From NCBI GenBank assembly GCA_947074135.1, contig CAMTOL010000057.1, forward strand, positions 1-10,817: a stretch of DNA of 10,817 nucleotides, in the 5' to 3' direction. The position numbers were made by a program, and so were the translations under genes. Under the pieces are notes generated by a model. The model was given only the letters and a program-made list of their open reading frames with translations. It ran no database searches and was not told the origin of the DNA. Positions 1-6,262 of this stretch are shown one piece after another. The stretch comes from an uncultured Rikenellaceae bacterium (lineage in GTDB: Bacteria; Bacteroidota; Bacteroidia; Bacteroidales; Rikenellaceae). Every line of letters begins with the position of its first letter. Positions within the stretch are counted from its first letter, which is position 1.

Positions 1-263
1 CCGATGAGTACCTCGACCAACAGCGCCGCAATTCCTTTAACAATTATTGCGTCGCTATCGGCAGTGATATACATTTTACCCTCACGCAGTTCGGCATCAA
101 TCCACACACGACTCTGACAACCCTCTATTAGATAGCTATCAGTTCGTTTTTTCGAATCAATAGGAGGCAGTGAGTCGGCATTTTCGATTATGTAGTCGTA
201 TTTATCGAGCCAATCTGGCATCAATTCAAAAGTTTCGACAATCTCTTTCTCTTTATCAGTCAT
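1..263 (-). CDS. sufE: SufE-family sulfur acceptor protein (3' end cut by window)
   Basis: The minus-strand frame opens at an ATG (complement of 261-263) and runs off the left edge, giving 87 codons of an expected protein of about 140. It reads MTDKEKEIVETFELMPDWLDKYDYI and contains GCQSRVWI at residues 48-55. Cys49 in this GCQSxVW motif is the family's active-site cysteine. In known SufE proteins this cysteine takes persulfide sulfur from the cysteine desulfurase SufS and passes it to the SufBCD scaffold for Fe-S cluster assembly in the cytoplasm. The following stretch (ADSDAIIVKGIAALLVEVL) matches the SufE core after the loop. An A-rich leader precedes the ATG. It lies 88 bp downstream of the PafA-like gene on the same strand; no suf partner is visible. 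The family call is firm; the C-terminus is not seen. Confidence 0.93.
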   Translation of the reverse strand, partial: MTDKEKEIVETFELMPDWLDKYDYIIENADSLPPIDSKKRTDSYLIEGCQSRVWIDAELREGKMYITADSDAIIVKGIAALLVEVLI

Positions 264-351
264 TTTATCTATTTTGTTTAGCAATCACTATAATTATTCT
301 ACAAATATTTGGACGAGTGGTTGCTTTAAAACCTCACTTGAAATTAACTTT

Positions 352-2001
352 TTAATTCTTTCTGTAAACTTCAGTTATCGGAGTACCTGAGGCTGCATTT
401 GGAGGTGCAACCCCAACAATATGCGCAATAGTAGGTGCAATGTCTTCAATTTTCACATCTCTCAACACATTTTGTTCAGAGATAGCACCTCCCCAAAATA
501 TCAACGGCACGTGAGTATCATAGATATAGGGCGAACCACTATCACTAATGTCACTGCTCTCAACTATCCAACCAGGAAGCAAATTGAGTACCACGTCGCC
601 CGAATGACGTGCAAAATAGCTTCTTTGCGCCATACCCATAGTTCCTTCTGTAAACTGCGAACTCTGCATAGTTGAAGCAGTAATGGCTTCGGCAACGCCA
701 CGAAACTGGATAGCAAACTCGGCAACCATACGTTGCACTTCGCTAATAGAGAGTCCAGCGTCAAAGATTCGACGACGGTTTAGATAGACTTGATTATTCG
801 AAAAGTCTAGTATCCAACGAGGGTCACCACTAACCTTATCAAACTTATCTTTATCAATCTTATCTGTTAATTGTGCACCCAAGAAACCATTCATCAACAT
901 CGAGAACTGTATAGCTGAAAATTGACCTCCAGGCAATTTACTGCTCTCAATAACAGGATCTGATGCACCGTGAGGAGAGGTAACAACAATCAATAAGTTT
1001 TCGCGTCCAACCCAGTTATCAAGAAACGACAAAAGAGATGTCAGCTCATCATCAAGTCGATAATACAGATCTTCAATCTCCATTGATTTTGTGCCATATT
1101 TTTTTGAAACAATCGAGGGCGTATCAAAGACTACGGTCAAATAGTCAGTAGCATCATCTGCACCTAGATTCTCAGCCACTACAGTTTGAACCACAAAATC
1201 TTTAATAAGTGCATTTCCACCTGGAGAGCTAATAAGTCTCTGATAATCATATTTCTTACGACTTAGGATGTCAGAACTAACATTATCATCACCTATTTCA
1301 ATATCGCTTCTAAGCACATTATAGTATTGGGAGCTTGGGCGACTAGTTCTCCATTTTTTAAAGCTAAAAACATCGGCCAAACCTTTAGTGTTAAACTCCA
1401 CGACCCAATCGGGCAATCTATCAACATAGTAAGACGATGATACCATTTTGCCATCACGAGGACTAATCCAGTAAGCGCCATCAGTTGAGAATCCGCCTGC
1501 AATAACAGCAGAGTTTGGTTCAGTGGCAATCGAGATAACTTTTGAGTTTGGAGAAACATCTTTTATGCAGTCGCCAATCGTAGATGCAACCATAGCGCGA
1601 GGAGATACCTGAGCATCTAACTCATCTGCACCGATGGTTCTAACGTTTTTGTCATAGGTTAGCGAGATCTTCTCTCCTGTCGTATAATCGAACCAGTGGC
1701 TACCTATAACTCCATTCGACGAAGGCGAAGCCCCTGTTGCAATAGAAGCAAGACCAGAGGGAGTAGATGTACCTATATAATCAATTATCGTTCGTTCGCA
1801 CAACGCACCCTCATTAATTAACCTTTTGAATCCACCCTCACCCATCAGATTTCTGAATTTGAGCAGATAATCATATCTCATACCTGCAATAGATAGATTG
1901 ACTACAAGCTTAGGTTTCTTAATATCGTTTTGAGCTTTTGGTGCTATTGGAGCAGCAAAAAGGGTTAAAATAGCGAGTGCTATTATTAATTTTTGGCGCA
2001 T
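352..2001 (-). CDS. Secreted PafA-like alkaline phosphatase superfamily protein, probable pseudoenzyme
   Basis: A 549-residue protein with a signal peptide (about residues 1-23, no lipobox), so it is predicted to be periplasmic. The whole chain follows the fold of PafA-type alkaline phosphatases/phosphodiesterases: KLVVNLSIAGMRYDYL near residue 31, GGFKRLINEGALC at 56-68, a TSTPSGLASIATG segment at 78-90, VTSPHGA at 340-346 and YDTHVPLIFWG at 494-504. Compared with the catalytic residues known for Elizabethkingia PafA, the candidate nucleophile Thr80 and ligands His344 and His497 remain. Expected ligands Asp, Asp, His and Asp are replaced by Ala39, Ser296, Lys300 and Pro343. The substrate-binding Asn, Lys and Arg are replaced by Ser101, Glu161 and Asn163. 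Length is normal and the frame intact, so this is not a decaying pseudogene. I infer a non-catalytic, perhaps ligand-binding or scaffolding role; the fold call is secure, the function unknown. Sits between yidD and sufE. Confidence 0.88.
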   Translation of the reverse strand: MRQKLIIALAILTLFAAPIAPKAQNDIKKPKLVVNLSIAGMRYDYLLKFRNLMGEGGFKRLINEGALCERTIIDYIGTSTPSGLASIATGASPSSNGVIGSHWFDYTTGEKISLTYDKNVRTIGADELDAQVSPRAMVASTIGDCIKDVSPNSKVISIATEPNSAVIAGGFSTDGAYWISPRDGKMVSSSYYVDRLPDWVVEFNTKGLADVFSFKKWRTSRPSSQYYNVLRSDIEIGDDNVSSDILSRKKYDYQRLISSPGGNALIKDFVVQTVVAENLGADDATDYLTVVFDTPSIVSKKYGTKSMEIEDLYYRLDDELTSLLSFLDNWVGRENLLIVVTSPHGASDPVIESSKLPGGQFSAIQFSMLMNGFLGAQLTDKIDKDKFDKVSGDPRWILDFSNNQVYLNRRRIFDAGLSISEVQRMVAEFAIQFRGVAEAITASTMQSSQFTEGTMGMAQRSYFARHSGDVVLNLLPGWIVESSDISDSGSPYIYDTHVPLIFWGGAISEQNVLRDVKIEDIAPTIAHIVGVAPPNAASGTPITEVYRKN

Positions 2002-2030
2002 ACTGTTTTCTTTCTTCTAAATTTGACGCA

Positions 2031-2038
2031 CAAAGTTA
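2031..2038 (-). promoter_or_regulatory. Possible -7 box for the PafA-like gene
   Basis: The minus strand reads TAACTTTG here, an exact match to the Bacteroidota -7 consensus TAnnTTTG, 29 bp upstream of the ATG at 2001. At the expected -33 distance there is only a weak TTTAG-like sequence (about 2057-2061). If used, it would give the PafA-like gene transcription independent of yidD. Confidence 0.45.
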
Positions 2039-2100
2039 CTTTTTTAATTTTGAATTCTAAATATTGAATTGCGAATTATTCATTGTCAATTATTAATTGC

Positions 2101-2358
2101 CTAAGCTGGGTCGTGTCCGTGCCCACCCCAGGGATTACACCTCATAATTCGCCAAATCGTCTTAATCAACCCCTTTATTGGACCATACTTTTTAAAAGCA
2201 TCGATTGCATACTGCGAACAGGTAGGCGTAAAGCGGCACACCGAAGGGAACAGTGGCGAGATACACCACTGATAGAGTTTTATCAAAAGCAAAAATGGCG
2301 CAATAAGCACCATTTTTAAACCATACAAAACCTTTCTATATATCTGTTTTGCAGTCAT
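2101..2358 (-). CDS. yidD: YidD membrane protein insertion efficiency factor
   Basis: From the ATG at 2358 this encodes 85 residues. It has an N-terminal amphipathic/hydrophobic segment (about residues 10-30, [21 protein letters not shown]), then [22 protein letters not shown] (30-51), and ends [13 protein letters not shown]. The CRFxPTCSxYA and RCNPWxxxGxDP blocks are diagnostic of YidD (formerly DUF37), a small inner-face membrane protein that assists YidC in inserting membrane proteins. A longer reading from a TTG at 2376 adds six residues; I prefer the ATG because the conserved family region begins after it. In many bacteria yidD sits with rpmH, rnpA and yidC; here it lies 87 bp downstream of asd and 99 bp upstream of the PafA-like gene, so it is separated from that cluster. 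Confidence 0.95.
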   Translation of the reverse strand: MTAKQIYRKVLYGLKMVLIAPFLLLIKLYQWCISPLFPSVCRFTPTCSQYAIDAFKKYGPIKGLIKTIWRIMRCNPWGGHGHDPA

Positions 2359-2445
2359 TGAAATTTGATTATTCAAATTACACTACGGTAAGTATATAAC
2401 AAAAAAGCCAAACTGTCATTACTGACTCACAATCCAAACAAGATT

Positions 2446-3438
2446 CTAGCTCAAAAAGTTAGCCACAACATATTCGGCAATCTGAATAGCATTTGTTGCA
2501 GCTCCTTTACGTAGATTATCAGCCACAACCCACATATTGATAGCTTGTGGATTCGAAATATCTGCTCTCAAACGACCAACAAACACCTCATTGCGACCAT
2601 TCAAATAGCGTGGCATTGGATACTCTTTATTATCTGGATTGTCCATAACCACAATACCCTCGCTATGCTCCAACAACCAACGAACCGCACTCATTGTGAA
2701 TGGCTGTTCCACCTCAACATTGATACTTTCACTATGTCCACCAACTACTGGCACACGAACCGCAGTAGGCGACACTTTAATAGATGGATCACCAAGTATT
2801 TTGTGAGTCTCATTAACAAGTTTCATCTCCTCCTTAGTGTAACCATTCTCTGTAAACAAATCACAGTGAGGCAAACAGTTCTGCTCAATAATATATGGAT
2901 ACGCCATATCACCCTCCATATTGCCACCTTTCTCGTTATTCAACTGATCAAGGGCTTTTTTGCCAGTACCTGTAACGGCTTGATAGGTCGAAACCACAAT
3001 TCTGCGAATTTTGTATGCTTCGTGAAGTGGAGCAAGAGCTACCAACATCTGAATTGTCGAACAGTTAGGATTTGCTATGATTTTGTCGTCAGCAGTAAGC
3101 GTCGAAGCGTTAATTTCAGGAACTACCAACTTCTTAGTTGGATCCATACGCCAAGCCGAGCTGTTGTCGATAACATAACAACCCACCGCTGCAAATTTTT
3201 CAGCCCAATCAAGTGATGTCTGACCACCAGCTGAAAATAGTGCTACTTCAGGTTTCATCTCAAGACCTTGATCTGGAGTTACTACTGTATATTGTTTACC
3301 CTTAAATTCAATCTGTTTACCAGCCGAACGCTCCGACGCAATAGGGATTAATTCTGTTACAGGGAAATTACGTTCTTCAAGAACTTTGAGCATCACTCCA
3401 CCAACGAGTCCGGTTGCTCCAAAAACTGCTACTTTCAT
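2446..3438 (-). CDS. asd: Aspartate-semialdehyde dehydrogenase
   Basis: A 330-residue cytoplasmic enzyme that reduces L-aspartyl-4-phosphate to aspartate-4-semialdehyde with NADPH. This is the branch step to lysine/diaminopimelate, threonine and methionine. The N-terminus MKVAVFGATGLVG carries the GxxGxxG nucleotide-binding loop. The active-site cysteine is Cys126 in ANPNCSTIQ, followed by the STYQAVTGTGKKAL segment. EEMKLVNETHKI (203-214) holds the substrate-phosphate contacts, and RVPVVGGHSES (228-238) holds the catalytic His235 and substrate-binding Arg228. All key residues are present and length is normal for the family. It starts at an ATG preceded by an A-rich leader with a very good promoter upstream. 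yidD follows on the same strand. Confidence 0.98.
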   Translation of the reverse strand: MKVAVFGATGLVGGVMLKVLEERNFPVTELIPIASERSAGKQIEFKGKQYTVVTPDQGLEMKPEVALFSAGGQTSLDWAEKFAAVGCYVIDNSSAWRMDPTKKLVVPEINASTLTADDKIIANPNCSTIQMLVALAPLHEAYKIRRIVVSTYQAVTGTGKKALDQLNNEKGGNMEGDMAYPYIIEQNCLPHCDLFTENGYTKEEMKLVNETHKILGDPSIKVSPTAVRVPVVGGHSESINVEVEQPFTMSAVRWLLEHSEGIVVMDNPDNKEYPMPRYLNGRNEVFVGRLRADISNPQAINMWVVADNLRKGAATNAIQIAEYVVANFLS

Positions 3439-3485
3439 CTTTTTGTAGTTTTTTCTTTTTTTTGATTTGTTTCTATTTCAAACGA

Positions 3486-3516
3486 CAAAGATACGTTAAT
3501 ATTATGATATGACAAA
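3486..3516 (-). promoter_or_regulatory. asd promoter, Bacteroidota primary sigma type
   Basis: On the minus strand a TTTG (-33 element, 3513-3516) is followed by exactly 19 bp and then TATCTTTG (-7 element, 3486-3493). This matches the TTTG-N19-TAnnTTTG consensus fully. Transcription would begin near 3479, leaving a leader of about 40 nt before the asd ATG at 3438. Confidence 0.75.
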
Positions 3517-3557
3517 GTTAACTCCAAAATTCACACCACGCCAAACATAAAAAAAAC

Positions 3558-3591
3558 AAAAGACCTCAACTTGTAAAGTTAAAGTCTTTTT
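3558..3591. terminator. Bidirectional terminator-like hairpin
   Basis: AAAAGAC (3558-3564) pairs with GTCTTTT (3584-3590), and inside it AACTT (3568-3572) pairs with AAGTT (3576-3580) around a three-base loop, with two mismatches between the helices. On the plus strand the stem ends in a T run. On the minus strand it is followed by GTTTTTTTT, as expected for an intrinsic terminator. It would stop leftward transcripts from pgk before the asd promoter. Confidence 0.6.
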
Positions 3592-3668
3592 GCATATCAT
3601 TATTAAGGTTAAGTAACGTCAAATTTGCTTGAATTAAAAGTAGAGGTTTGGTATAACTGCTTCACAGT

Positions 3669-3700
3669 CTTACAAATCCTTCGGATTTGCGCTTTGTGAG
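3669..3700. repeat. Hairpin with two alternative pairings
   Basis: CAAATCC (3673-3679) and GGATTTG (3683-3689) form a 7-bp stem around a TTC loop. An overlapping outer helix can form instead: CTTACAAA (3669-3676) with TTTGTGAG (3693-3700), with one G-U pair. The two share bases, so they are mutually exclusive over part of their length. Confidence 0.55.
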
Positions 3701-3739
3701 ATTTGGATTTTATGTTATTACTTTAATCAGCCTCTCATC

Positions 3740-3761
3740 GCAGCTTTTTTTAAAAAGCTGC
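3740..3761. repeat. 22-bp perfect palindrome
   Basis: The arms GCAGCTTTTT (3740-3749) and AAAAAGCTGC (3752-3761) are exact reverse complements with a two-base spacer. The stem contains a T run but is not followed by one, so it is not a standard terminator. Confidence 0.7.
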
Positions 3762-3797
3762 ACCAAAAACTTTTACTGTTTAACCTCTCTAGGTCAT

Positions 3798-3814
3798 CGA
3801 GTACAAAGTACTCG
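3798..3814. repeat. 7-bp perfect hairpin
   Basis: CGAGTAC (3798-3804) and GTACTCG (3808-3814) pair around AAA. It sits three bases before the 42-bp palindrome and follows the CCTCTC/CATCG motif that also precedes the hairpin at 3740. Confidence 0.65.
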
Positions 3815-3817
3815 CCT

Positions 3818-3859
3818 AAAATTTTGGGGGACATTTTGAAAAATGTCCCCCAAAATTTT
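3818..3859. repeat. 42-bp perfect palindrome, 20-bp arms
   Basis: The left arm 3818-3837 and right arm 3840-3859 are exact reverse complements over 20 bp with a GA spacer. The core is GGGGGACATTTT against AAAATGTCCCCC, flanked by AAAATTTT on both sides. It is the most stable hairpin in the window. On either strand the outer AAAATTTT gives a short T-rich tail, so it could terminate transcripts from pgk, but its length and perfection are more than a terminator needs. Confidence 0.85.
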
Positions 3860-3897
3860 TACCTATAAACCTCTCTAAAATTCATTCTAGACAAATG

Positions 3898-4009
3898 ACG
3901 TCAAATTTGTGTTTTATCAACGCCGCAAGTTATTTTTGAAAGGAGCGTACTAATGGTACGTGACTGCACAAAAATAACGATGCAAGGCAGAGAAAACCGA
4001 ATTTTACGT
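3898..4009. repeat. 112-bp inverted-repeat element abutting pgk
   Basis: The ends are imperfect inverted repeats: ACGTCAAATTTG at 3898-3909 and the complement of ACGTAAAATTCG at 3998-4009. The similarity extends inward through a GTTTT tract. Inside, GTTATTTTTG (3929-3938) pairs perfectly with CAAAAATAAC (3969-3978), and within that CGTAC (3946-3950) pairs with GTACG (3956-3960) around TAATG. The last base of the right end is also the last A of the pgk stop codon. The form suggests a non-coding REP- or MITE-like repeat. No target-site duplication is clear. Confidence 0.6.
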
Positions 4010-5262
4010 TATTTACGAATTGCTGCTACGCCTGGAAGCTCTAAACCCTCCATATACTCTAGCAATGCACCACCACCAGTCGATACATAACTAACTTTGT
4101 CAGCCATACCGAATTGGTTGATACAAGCCACTGAGTCGCCACCACCGATAAGCGAGTAAGCACCATTTTTAGTTGCTTCAACGATAGCTTCAGCAACTGC
4201 ACGAGAGCCTTTCGAGAACGATGGCATTTCGAACACACCTACAGGACCATTCCAAAGTATTGTTTTCGAATTTTTGATAACCTCAGCAAATGCTACCATT
4301 GTATCTGGTCCGATGTCCATACCCTCCCAACCTGCTGGAATAGAGTCCGCTGGACAAACTTGTTTTTTACAATCGTCAGAGAAAGCATCACCACAAAGAG
4401 CATCGGTTGCAAGAACAACGTTAACACCTTTTTGTTTTGCAACTTCTAGGATGCGAAGGGCTGTTTCGAATTGGTCTTTTTCGCAAATCGAGTCACCTAC
4501 GCTACCACCAAGGGCTGCTTTGAATGTATATGTCATACCACCACCTAGGATTAGGTTATCAACCTTTTCCATTAGGCTTTCGATAATTGTGATTTTAGTT
4601 GAAACTTTAGAGCCACCAAGGATTGCTGTAAATGGTTTTTCTGAATTTTTAAGCACTGAATCGATAGCTTTCAACTCGTTTTCCATAATGTAACCAAACA
4701 TTTTGTCATTAGGGAAGTATTCAGCGATTAGCGCAGTTGAACCGTGAGCACGGTGAGCAGTACCAAAAGCGTCGTTGATGTAGCAATCAGCATAAGAGGC
4801 AAGTTTTTTAACGAACTCTTTTTGCGACTCTTTAATAGCTTTTTTAGCAGCTGCTTTCTCTTCGTCGCTAGCATCTTCGGCTAGTCCACGAGCTTTGCCC
4901 TCTTCTTCTGCGTAGAAGCGTAGGTTTTCGAGCAACAGTACTTGACCCGGTTGAAGAGCGGCAGCTTCGTTTTCTGCTTTTTGGCAGTCGTCAGCAAACT
5001 GAACTTTTGTTCCGATAAGTTTTTCAACAGTTGCGATAATATGTTTTAGCGAAAATTTATCAGTTACTCCTTTCGGGCGACCTAGGTGTGACATAAGAAT
5101 CACTGCTCCACCGCCAGCAAGAACTTTTTTGATTGTAGGAACAGCTGCACGAATACGAGTGTCATCGGTCACTGCGAACGAGGCATCGAGAGGTACATTG
5201 AAATCCACACGAATAATTGCTTTTTTACCTTTAAAATCGTAAGTGTCAATAGATTGTTGCAT
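4009..5262 (-). CDS. pgk: Phosphoglycerate kinase
   Basis: A 417-residue cytoplasmic glycolytic enzyme that moves phosphate between 1,3-bisphosphoglycerate and ADP. N-domain substrate motifs are RVDFNVPLD (18-26, with Asp20 and Asn22), Arg36, and SHLGRPKG (58-65). Next come LLENLRF and the [15 protein letters not shown] segment. The C-domain nucleotide site shows [17 protein letters not shown] (373-379) and [10 protein letters not shown] (394-403). It is complete and of normal length. It starts at an ATG at 5262. The gene stands alone on the minus strand, divergent from birA, with a leader of perhaps 150 nt containing a palindrome. Its stop codon touches a repeat element. Confidence 0.99.
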   Translation of the reverse strand: MQQSIDTYDFKGKKAIIRVDFNVPLDASFAVTDDTRIRAAVPTIKKVLAGGGAVILMSHLGRPKGVTDKFSLKHIIATVEKLIGTKVQFADDCQKAENEAAALQPGQVLLLENLRFYAEEEGKARGLAEDASDEEKAAAKKAIKESQKEFVKKLASYADCYINDAFGTAHRAHGSTALIAEYFPNDKMFGYIMENELKAIDSVLKNSEKPFTAILGGSKVSTKITIIESLMEKVDNLILGGGMTYTFKAALGGSVGDSICEKDQFETALRILEVAKQKGVNVVLATDALCGDAFSDDCKKQVCPADSIPAGWEGMDIGPDTMVAFAEVIKNSKTILWNGPVGVFEMPSFSKGSRAVAEAIVEATKNGAYSLIGGGDSVACINQFGMADKVSYVSTGGGALLEYMEGLELPGVAAIRK

Positions 5263-5314
5263 TTTTTCAAAATTATTATGTTAGAACTATTTACTTTTGA
5301 GTCATTCGAATAAT

Positions 5315-5333
5315 TGTCAGTATCATACTGACA
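5315..5333. promoter_or_regulatory. Palindrome in the pgk leader
   Basis: TGTCAGTA (5315-5322) and TACTGACA (5326-5333) are perfect 8-bp arms around TCA, about 50 bp upstream of the pgk ATG. It could be an RNA hairpin in the leader or a site for a dimeric regulator. Nothing in the sequence decides between these. Confidence 0.45.
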
Positions 5334-5424
5334 TCTATTCTTATTGTCTTATTGATTAGAACTAAATTCTGCTGTTTTTATTGTACAAAGTTTAGTTTTG
5401 GCTCAATAAAAAAACCATATCGGA

Positions 5425-5432
5425 CAAAGATA
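5425..5432 (-). promoter_or_regulatory. Probable -7 box of the pgk promoter
   Basis: The minus strand reads TATCTTTG, an exact TAnnTTTG match, in the 201-bp spacer between pgk and birA. No TTTG is found at the usual -33 spacing. Use of this site would give pgk a leader of roughly 155 nt that includes the palindrome at 5315-5333. Confidence 0.45.
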
Positions 5433-5463
5433 CGGATTTTTTTGGTATTTTTACATTACCTTA

Positions 5464-6198
5464 ATGCAAAACTTTTCACAGACAATGAAATATAACATTC
5501 ACACTTTTGACACTTTAGCATCGACAAACGACACAGCAACAGAGTCACAGTACAAAAACGGAGATATAATTACGGCACGTTTTCAGAGTGCTGGACGTGG
5601 ACAGAGGGGCAACAAATGGGTAAGTAGCGAGGGCGAAAATCTAATGTTTTCGCTGGTCGTTGAACCTACTCACATTTTGGTTCGCGAGCAATTTTCGCTT
5701 TCTATGATTTCGGCAATTGCGACAGCTCAGACTATCGAGAGTTTCGGGGTCGAGAAGGTAACAATTAAGTGGCCTAACGATATATATGTTGCCGACAAAA
5801 AGATCTCTGGTATGCTGATTGAGCACTCATTTTCGAGCGAGTATTTGAGCAAGACTATAATTGGGGTTGGTATTAATGTGCGTCAAACTCAGTTTGAACA
5901 GAGCGCAGGCAACCCAACTTCACTGCATAGTTTAGGAGCTGTGGATTCTACTCCCGAGAGAGTCTTAGAGATATTTTGCGATAAATTCTCAGGACTGTAT
6001 AATTGCAGCATAGAGGAGCTTCACTCAGAGTTCTGCAATAGACTATACCGACGCGAGGGATTTTTTCCATACGAAGACACAAACGGACGTTTCGAGGCTA
6101 AAATCGGCGATGTTGACCCCCACACTGGCATTATAACTCTAATCGACAAAGAAAACAACCTCCGTGAATATTACTTCAAAGAGGTTGCCTACCTGTAA
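5464..6198 (+). CDS. birA: Biotin--[acetyl-CoA-carboxylase] ligase, monofunctional
   Basis: A 244-residue enzyme that makes biotinyl-5'-AMP and attaches biotin to the carrier lysine of biotin-dependent carboxylases or decarboxylases. Visible motifs are the STND segment (20-23), the biotinyl-AMP loop GRGQRGNKW (44-52), KWPNDIYVADKKISGMLIE (102-120) with catalytic Lys113, and GVGINV (134-139). The C-terminal domain ends in a short SH3-like strand region. No N-terminal helix-turn-helix precedes the catalytic domain, so this is the class I form without the biotin-operon repressor function. The ATG at 5464 is used here. The in-frame ATG at 5485 (MKYNIHTFDTLASTND) also fits the family start, so the first seven residues are uncertain. 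It converges with cydB. Confidence 0.95.
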   Translation: MQNFSQTMKYNIHTFDTLASTNDTATESQYKNGDIITARFQSAGRGQRGNKWVSSEGENLMFSLVVEPTHILVREQFSLSMISAIATAQTIESFGVEKVTIKWPNDIYVADKKISGMLIEHSFSSEYLSKTIIGVGINVRQTQFEQSAGNPTSLHSLGAVDSTPERVLEIFCDKFSGLYNCSIEELHSEFCNRLYRREGFFPYEDTNGRFEAKIGDVDPHTGIITLIDKENNLREYYFKEVAYL

Positions 6199-6213
6199 TG
6201 TAAATTACTTGAA

Positions 6214-6236
6214 CCACTAGCCACAAACAGCTATGG
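6214..6236. terminator. Weak hairpin between convergent birA and cydB
   Basis: CCA-TAGC (6214-6221, with one bulged C) pairs with GCTA-TGG (6230-6236) around an eight-base loop in the 64-bp convergent spacer. There is no T run on either side, so this is only a possible shared terminator. Confidence 0.25.
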
Positions 6237-6262
6237 CAATCAAATAATTGTGAATCTATGAA

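Larger units (their letters stand above)
3614..4009. repeat. Gene-free region of nested palindromes and short repeats
   Basis: About 400 bp between the terminator-like hairpin and the pgk stop has no credible coding frame but is packed with structure. ACGTCAAATTTG occurs at 3616-3627 and 3898-3909, and an inverted variant ACGTAAAATTCG lies at 3998-4009 (minus strand). Hairpins lie at 3673-3689, 3740-3761, 3798-3814, 3818-3859 and 3929-3978. The plus-strand motif CCTCTC followed by CATCG occurs before the hairpins at 3740 and 3798, and AACCTCTCTA recurs at 3782-3791 and 3868-3877. The pattern looks like a cluster of short mobile-type or REP-like intergenic repeats. Some of the hairpins may also help terminate pgk transcripts. 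Copy number elsewhere in the genome cannot be seen. Confidence 0.7.

Noticed and set aside
170..355. A 61-codon plus-strand frame spanning the sufE/PafA-like spacer
   Set aside because: It overlaps the start of sufE, has no leader signal and resembles no protein.
2041..2100. AT-rich spacer with repeated AATT and GAATT words between yidD and the PafA-like gene
   Set aside because: Arms pair only with several mismatches and no consistent repeat unit can be defined; low complexity explains it.
2359..2376. TTG start at 2376 for yidD giving 91 residues
   Set aside because: The six extra residues lie outside the conserved YidD region, and an in-frame ATG at 2358 gives the usual family length.
2545..3216. 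A 223-codon open frame on the plus strand inside asd
   Set aside because: It is antisense to a gene with every asd catalytic motif, its product is rich in His, Asn, Thr and Trp with no recognisable pattern, and no promoter or leader supports it.
3728..3860. A minus-strand open stretch of about 43 codons through the hairpins (KFWGTFFKMSPKILGEY...)
   Set aside because: The frame is bounded by stops, its repeated composition follows from the palindromes, and it has no leader or homology that I recognise. It is better explained as non-coding repeat DNA.
3614..4009. CRISPR array or riboswitch in the hairpin-rich region
   Set aside because: There are no evenly spaced identical repeats, and the region lies downstream of pgk beyond its stop codon, not in a gene leader on the matching strand.
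4274..4693. A 139-codon plus-strand frame inside pgk
   Set aside because: It is a shadow of the pgk coding frame; the product has low complexity typical of antisense reading and no motif.
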